A stretch of DNA of 8,108 bases, taken from NCBI GenBank assembly GCA_021732545.1, contig JAKFUW010000190.1, forward strand, positions 1 through 8,108, written 5' to 3'. Positions 5,373 through 8,108 of this stretch are shown piece after piece (the first letter of the stretch is position 1; the number at the start of each line of letters is the position of its first letter). Position numbers and translations under genes: made by a program. This stretch comes from Alphaproteobacteria bacterium. GTDB lineage: Bacteria; Pseudomonadota; Alphaproteobacteria; Rickettsiales; UBA3002. The notes beneath the pieces are model-generated. The model saw only the letters and a list, made by a program, of their open reading frames with translations. It had not been told where the DNA came from and did not search any database.

Positions 5373-5401
5373 ACCATAAGGCGAAATCTTTGATGTTGCA
5401 A
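5373..5401 (-). promoter_or_regulatory. Candidate dsbB-coq7 promoter giving a near-leaderless mRNA
   Basis: TTGCAA (5401-5396) and TATGGT (5378-5373) are separated by 17 nt on the minus strand, each matching consensus at 4 of 6 positions. The A of the dsbB ATG is seven bases past the -10, about where transcription would begin. That would suit the lack of a Shine-Dalgarno. The match is moderate, so this is a candidate only. Confidence 0.35.
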
Positions 5402-5416
5402 TCAGTGGATGGACGC

Positions 5417-5444
5417 TTGACCTGATCTTTTTCGTGATTATGAT
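5417..5444 (+). promoter_or_regulatory. Promoter of tRNA-Leu
   Basis: TTGACC (5417-5422), a 16-nt spacer and TATGAT (5439-5444) give a good sigma-70-type promoter. Transcription would start near 5451, ten bases before the mature tRNA. The bases after the -10 are GCGCGAGG, a GC-rich discriminator of the kind found in stringently controlled stable RNA promoters. It lies back to back with the dsbB promoter candidate. Confidence 0.7.
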
Positions 5445-5460
5445 GCGCGAGGTTTTTTGT

Positions 5461-5547
5461 GCCCCTGTGGTGGAATTGGTAGACGCGCTAGACTCAAAAT
5501 CTTGTATCCGCAAGGATGTGTCGGTTCGAGTCCGACCGGGGGCACCA
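5461..5547 (+). tRNA. tRNA-Leu, anticodon CAA
   Basis: This class II tRNA of 87 nt including an encoded CCA (5545-5547) reads UUG codons. The acceptor stem GCCCCTG (5461-5467) pairs with CGGGGGC (5537-5543) with one G-T. The anticodon loop CTCAAAA (5493-5499) carries CAA at 5495-5497. The long variable arm is TATCC-GCAA-GGATG. The T arm is GTCGG-TTCGAGT-CCGAC. One T-T mismatch occurs in the anticodon stem. The gene has its own promoter upstream and a strong terminator directly after it. The minus strand is open across the gene and can be mistaken for the N-terminus of dsbB. Confidence 0.97.
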
Positions 5548-5588
5548 CACATTAAACATCGCTTTAGCGATATTTAATGTGTGGTTTT
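5545..5588 (+). terminator. Rho-independent terminator of tRNA-Leu
   Basis: CCACACATTAAACATCGC (5545-5562) pairs with GCGATATTTAATGTGTGG (5567-5584) over 18 positions with a single mismatch, around a TTTA loop, followed by TTTT. The first three bases of the stem are the CCA end of the tRNA itself, so processing must open or cut the base of the hairpin. Confidence 0.85.
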
Positions 5589-5592
5589 GAGC

Positions 5593-5618
5593 ATGGCTAG
5601 AACCGTCGGTTCGACCAT
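5593..5618. other. Second small hairpin in the convergent gap
   Basis: ATGG (5593-5596) and CCAT (5615-5618) enclose GAACC-GTC-GGTTC (5600-5612), giving an interrupted 9-bp stem. It lies between the tRNA terminator and the M48 gene end and has no T tract. The 10-mer GTCGGTTCGA within it also occurs in the T arm of the adjacent tRNA. Its role is unknown. Confidence 0.35.
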
Positions 5619-5711
5619 TCACTTAGTGTTGCAAGGAACCTTATGACGCAGCAATGATTAGCTTGGCCGCGAACATCGCGAGCGAATCCGACTTAAGCCG
5701 CCACATTGTCA

Positions 5712-6557
5712 CTATACTCTGATTTTTCCTGCCACGCCTAAGACGCGCTCCAGCACCGTGCCAAGCTCCATCACCCCTGCACCTGCAACACGGCTGGCGG
5801 GGGCTGCTGCGCCTTCCATCGTGCCCGCCAACTCCCGAAGCCGCGTAATGCGTTCCCCAGTCGAAGGATGAGCCATAACCGTATAAGACATAAGGACTTC
5901 ATACAGACCCTTAAATGAAAAAACGGCTTCTTCCAACTTTGCACTATTTTCTGGCTTTGCCGTCCACTCCAGCATTGCCTTGCGACCATCACGCGTCAAA
6001 TTTCGCAATGATTGTTCCATGGCCTTGGGGGTGGTGAGTTCTGCTCCAAACCGGTCGCAATAAAATTCCACTTCTTTGGCATTGTGCCGAGCAACCGCAC
6101 CACCGGCAATCAACCCCAAAAATCCGACACCGCCATCTTTGGCAAATCTTTTTAGATTACTTTCCTGATGTTTAGCGTCTTGATTGCGGTATTGATCATA
6201 CACATACATCGAGGCCAATGGCATCGCAATCATGGGCAAATACCCGCCAACATAATAGGGCATCAATCCTTTTCTAACATGACCAAATTCGTGACCGATG
6301 ACGGCCTTTAACTCAGGCGTCACTTTGCCATGGGTGGAGGATCCCATACTGTCTAACATGCCCTGAGTTAGCCCCAGCTTGCAATTTCCATCCGAATAAA
6401 ACATCATGAAAGCATTTGGCATTTTGCTGGGTGTAACAATAATGTGTGGCGTTTCTATGCCAGCTCTTTGTGCCAACTCATGAACGCTCGCGTGTAGCGA
6501 GCCAGATGTGATGGGCTTAGCTTTAGAAAAATTTAATAACACTTCATCAATTGACAT
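5712..6557 (-). CDS. M48 family zinc metalloprotease
   Basis: The 281-residue protein has the zinc-protease motif HEFGH at 89-93. The third ligand is E164 in EFYCD (164-168, the family ExxxD). A late AHPSTGERI at 229-237 is typical of the M48/HtpX group. Two hydrophobic stretches follow the HExxH, at about 98-118 and 143-157, which probably anchor it in the membrane with the active site on the cytoplasmic face. Unlike HtpX there are no membrane helices before the HExxH, so I do not call it htpX. By analogy it would degrade damaged or misfolded membrane proteins; the substrate is unknown. The ATG at 6557 has AAGG six bases upstream. A direct repeat of GGGTATA lies just before it. It is transcribed in the same direction as the small membrane protein gene 69 nt upstream, possibly from one message. 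Confidence 0.87.
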   Translation of the reverse strand: MSIDEVLLNFSKAKPITSGSLHASVHELAQRAGIETPHIIVTPSKMPNAFMMFYSDGNCKLGLTQGMLDSMGSSTHGKVTPELKAVIGHEFGHVRKGLMPYYVGGYLPMIAMPLASMYVYDQYRNQDAKHQESNLKRFAKDGGVGFLGLIAGGAVARHNAKEVEFYCDRFGAELTTPKAMEQSLRNLTRDGRKAMLEWTAKPENSAKLEEAVFSFKGLYEVLMSYTVMAHPSTGERITRLRELAGTMEGAAAPASRVAGAGVMELGTVLERVLGVAGKIRV

Positions 6558-6626
6558 AACACGCCTTTTTATACCCTATGAGTATACCCAACACGGCCAC
6601 GCAATAGGATGACGATTATGTGACAA

Positions 6627-6902
6627 TCAAGCCTTTGAAAGCGTATGCTTTTTAAAAGCCTGCCACAGGCCATAGCAGCTAATCGCGATCCAGAAGATCT
6701 CAATGATAAAGGACGCCAGATTCCAAAACACATACAGCGATAACAAATGCAGAAATGCGCCGACCCCGTTGAGTGCATGAAAGCGCCAATCTTGGCCGGT
6801 CACACGGTTGGTACTGACCAGAAAAAACGCGAGCAACAACAGGCTAACGCCCGCAACGCCCACCACGTTGGAAGCAAAAGTAAGGGTAAGCCAATCGGTC
6901 AT
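6627..6902 (-). CDS. Small membrane protein, CBU_0592-like
   Basis: The 91-residue protein has three predicted membrane helices at about 9-30, 40-58 and 62-82, and a short basic C-terminal tail. The order of motifs agrees with the uncharacterised CBU_0592 family of about 80-90 residues as I remember it: GVAGVSLLLLAFFL, then a polar loop, HALNGVGAFLHLLSLY, and WNLASFIIEIFWIAIS. No reaction or partner is known to me. The start at 6902 has only AGG eight bases upstream, a modest ribosome site. It lies 99 nt downstream of aspS, with a palindromic repeat in the gap, and upstream of the M48 protease gene on the same strand. The family assignment rests on recall rather than a search. Confidence 0.75.
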   Translation of the reverse strand: MTDWLTLTFASNVVGVAGVSLLLLAFFLVSTNRVTGQDWRFHALNGVGAFLHLLSLYVFWNLASFIIEIFWIAISCYGLWQAFKKHTLSKA

Positions 6903-6924
6903 ATTGAGAACCTATTCATTAAAT

Positions 6925-6978
6925 TGTCATGCCGTCTTTATGACGGCATCCGGACCCCGCAACAAGTGCGGGGTGACA
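6925..6978. repeat. Two-hairpin palindromic element (54 nt) downstream of aspS
   Basis: Outer TGTCA (6925-6929) pairs with TGACA (6974-6978). Inside are ATGCCGTC-TTTAT-GACGGCAT (6929-6949) and CCCCGC-AACAAGT-GCGGGG (6955-6973), both perfect. The result is a three-way junction shape. The ends resemble the GTCAT/ATGAC ends of the other elements in this window, but the body is different, so it may be a separate family. It lies between aspS and the next gene and could trim or attenuate the aspS message. Confidence 0.75.
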
Positions 6979-7001
6979 GCCTTCGATAATCGCCAGCTTC
7001 T

Positions 7002-8108
7002 TTAAGCTGCCTCACCTTTCAGCCGTTGCGCTTCGTCTTCCAGCGCTTGTTTGGCTTTGGTGTTAAGCTGAATGTTCAGCTCGCGCAGTTGTTTTTCTTC
7101 CACGGCGCTGGGCGCGCCCATCAGCAAATCTTCGGCGCGTTGGTTCATCGGGAAGGCGATCACTTCGCGGATGTTAGGTTCCTGTGCGAGCAGCATCACC
7201 ATACGATCCACACCCGGGGCAAGGCCACCATGCGGTGGTGCGCCAAAGTGAAACGCGCGCCACAGCGCACCGAATTTGGCCTCGAGAATTTCGGGCGGAT
7301 AGCCCGCAATGGCGAAGGCTTTTTTCATAATGTCGGGGCGGTGGTTACGAATCGCGCCTGATGAAAGCTCGATGCCGTTGCATACAATGTCATATTGGAA
7401 GGCTTTGATGGCCAGCAATTTTTCGTTATTACCTGCACCAGCTTCCAACACCTCCAAGCCACCTTGCGGCATGGAAAAGGGATTGTGCGAGAAGTCGATT
7501 TTTTTGTCGTCCTCGTTCCATTCGTAAAAAGGGAAATCGACAATCCAGCAAAATTTGAACACTTCGTGTTCGATTAATTTTAGCTCCTCTCCAAGCTTAG
7601 TGCGCACAAGGCCTGCAATCTTCGCAGCTTCGGCTTCCGTGCCCGATGAGAAGAACACCGCGTCACCTGCTTTGATGCCCATGGCCGCTTGCAGCTGCGC
7701 GTGTTTTTCTGCGGTTAAAAACTTCGCAATCGGCCCCTTAGCTTCGCCGCTTTCATCATAAATAATATAGGCCAAACCTTTGGCACCTTCACCTTGCGCA
7801 AAGGCAATCATTTTATCGAAAAAGCTGCGCGGTTGGGCGGCGGTGGTGGGGGCCGGAATGGCGCGGATAAAGCCGCCTTTTTCAATGATGCCATTGAAAA
7901 TGCCAAAGCCCGAACCTGCCCACACATCATTTGCATCAGCGATGATCAGCGGGTTGCGAAGATCGGGTTTGTCATTGCCATATTTCAACATCGAATCGGC
8001 GTAAGTGATATGCGGAAATGGTGCGGGCGTTACCTTCCAGCCATTTGAAAATTCGGTGAACACACCATGCAATACTGGTTCGATGGCAGCGAACACATCG
8101 GCTTGCGT
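7002..8108 (-). CDS. aspS: Aspartyl-tRNA synthetase, C-terminal part (gene runs off the right edge)
   Basis: This class II synthetase charges tRNA with aspartate. The last 368 residues are visible, and the frame is open to the window edge, where TQADVFAAIEPVL continues the gene. The codon at 8096 is an internal GTG, not a start. Recognisable parts are YGNDKPDLRNP, a bacterial GAD insertion of about 130 residues (AKGLAYIIYDE ... FFSSG), the catalytic return with WIVDFPFYEW, HNPFSMP and NGIELSSGAIRNH, and motif 3 as GLAPGVDRMVMLL (7203-7226 and on). Bacterial AspRS is about 590 residues, so roughly 40%, with the anticodon-binding domain and motifs 1 and 2, is missing. The residues that separate discriminating from non-discriminating (Asp/Asn) enzymes lie mostly there, so that cannot be judged. 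Confidence 0.97.
   Translation of the reverse strand, partial: TQADVFAAIEPVLHGVFTEFSNGWKVTPAPFPHITYADSMLKYGNDKPDLRNPLIIADANDVWAGSGFGIFNGIIEKGGFIRAIPAPTTAAQPRSFFDKMIAFAQGEGAKGLAYIIYDESGEAKGPIAKFLTAEKHAQLQAAMGIKAGDAVFFSSGTEAEAAKIAGLVRTKLGEELKLIEHEVFKFCWIVDFPFYEWNEDDKKIDFSHNPFSMPQGGLEVLEAGAGNNEKLLAIKAFQYDIVCNGIELSSGAIRNHRPDIMKKAFAIAGYPPEILEAKFGALWRAFHFGAPPHGGLAPGVDRMVMLLAQEPNIREVIAFPMNQRAEDLLMGAPSAVEEKQLRELNIQLNTKAKQALEDEAQRLKGEAA

Noticed and set aside
5605..5614. The 10-mer GTCGGTTCGA repeated from the T arm of tRNA-Leu, as a possible integration (att) scar
   Set aside because: Ten bases is too short, it does not include the tRNA 3' end or CCA, and no integrase or foreign gene is present nearby. 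It also forms a simple local hairpin.
7325..8048. Several 60-110 codon ORFs on the plus strand opposite aspS
   Set aside because: All are antisense shadows of a well-conserved synthetase gene, with no ribosome sites and no recognisable proteins.

Overview
The window reads as a chromosomal segment of an alphaproteobacterium with roughly balanced base composition. The evidence is a divergent str operon (rpsL then rpsG) behind a clean TTGACT-N17-TATGTT promoter, a Coq7-type ubiquinone hydroxylase beside dsbB, a bacterial-type AspRS, and a tRNA-Leu with encoded CCA. The many small palindromic repeats bounded by GTCAT...ATGAC recall the repeat-laden genomes of Rickettsiales and related lineages. 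I cannot place it below class level. The gene content is housekeeping plus envelope functions; no phage, plasmid, CRISPR or transposase is visible.

Layout. 1-798 (minus): 5' part of rpsG and complete rpsL, separated by a gap carrying two heptamer tandem arrays and a displaced Shine-Dalgarno-like sequence. 799-1267: divergent intergenic region with the rpsL promoter and long leader. 1268-2803 (plus): membrane-anchored M23 murein endopeptidase. 2814-2891: palindromic repeat between convergent genes. 2896-3090 (minus): small conserved-looking protein. 3091-3429: intergenic stretch dominated by a 149-nt multi-hairpin repeat. 3430-4281 (minus): type IV pilin-like protein whose leader region contains a 63-nt palindromic element read in frame. 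4363-5366 (minus): coq7 and dsbB, overlapping by ATGA. 5461-5547 (plus): tRNA-Leu(CAA) with its own promoter and a strong terminator. 5712-6557 (minus): M48 metalloprotease. 6627-6902 (minus): small CBU_0592-like membrane protein. 6925-6978: a further palindromic repeat. 7002-8108 (minus): C-terminal 368 residues of AspRS.

How the parts relate. DsbB passes electrons from periplasmic thiols to ubiquinone and Coq7 carries out a late hydroxylation in ubiquinone synthesis, so the overlapping pair joins a quinone user to a quinone maker. The M23 peptidase, the pilin-like protein, DsbB and the two small or protease membrane proteins are envelope functions. rpsL, rpsG, tRNA-Leu and aspS are translation genes.

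The most unusual feature is the set of four structured repeats with matching ends, one of them inside the pilin reading frame, in the manner described for Rickettsia palindromic elements. Next is the rpsL-rpsG gap, where repeat arrays and two tiny ORFs lie between an ideal AGGAGG and the rpsG start.
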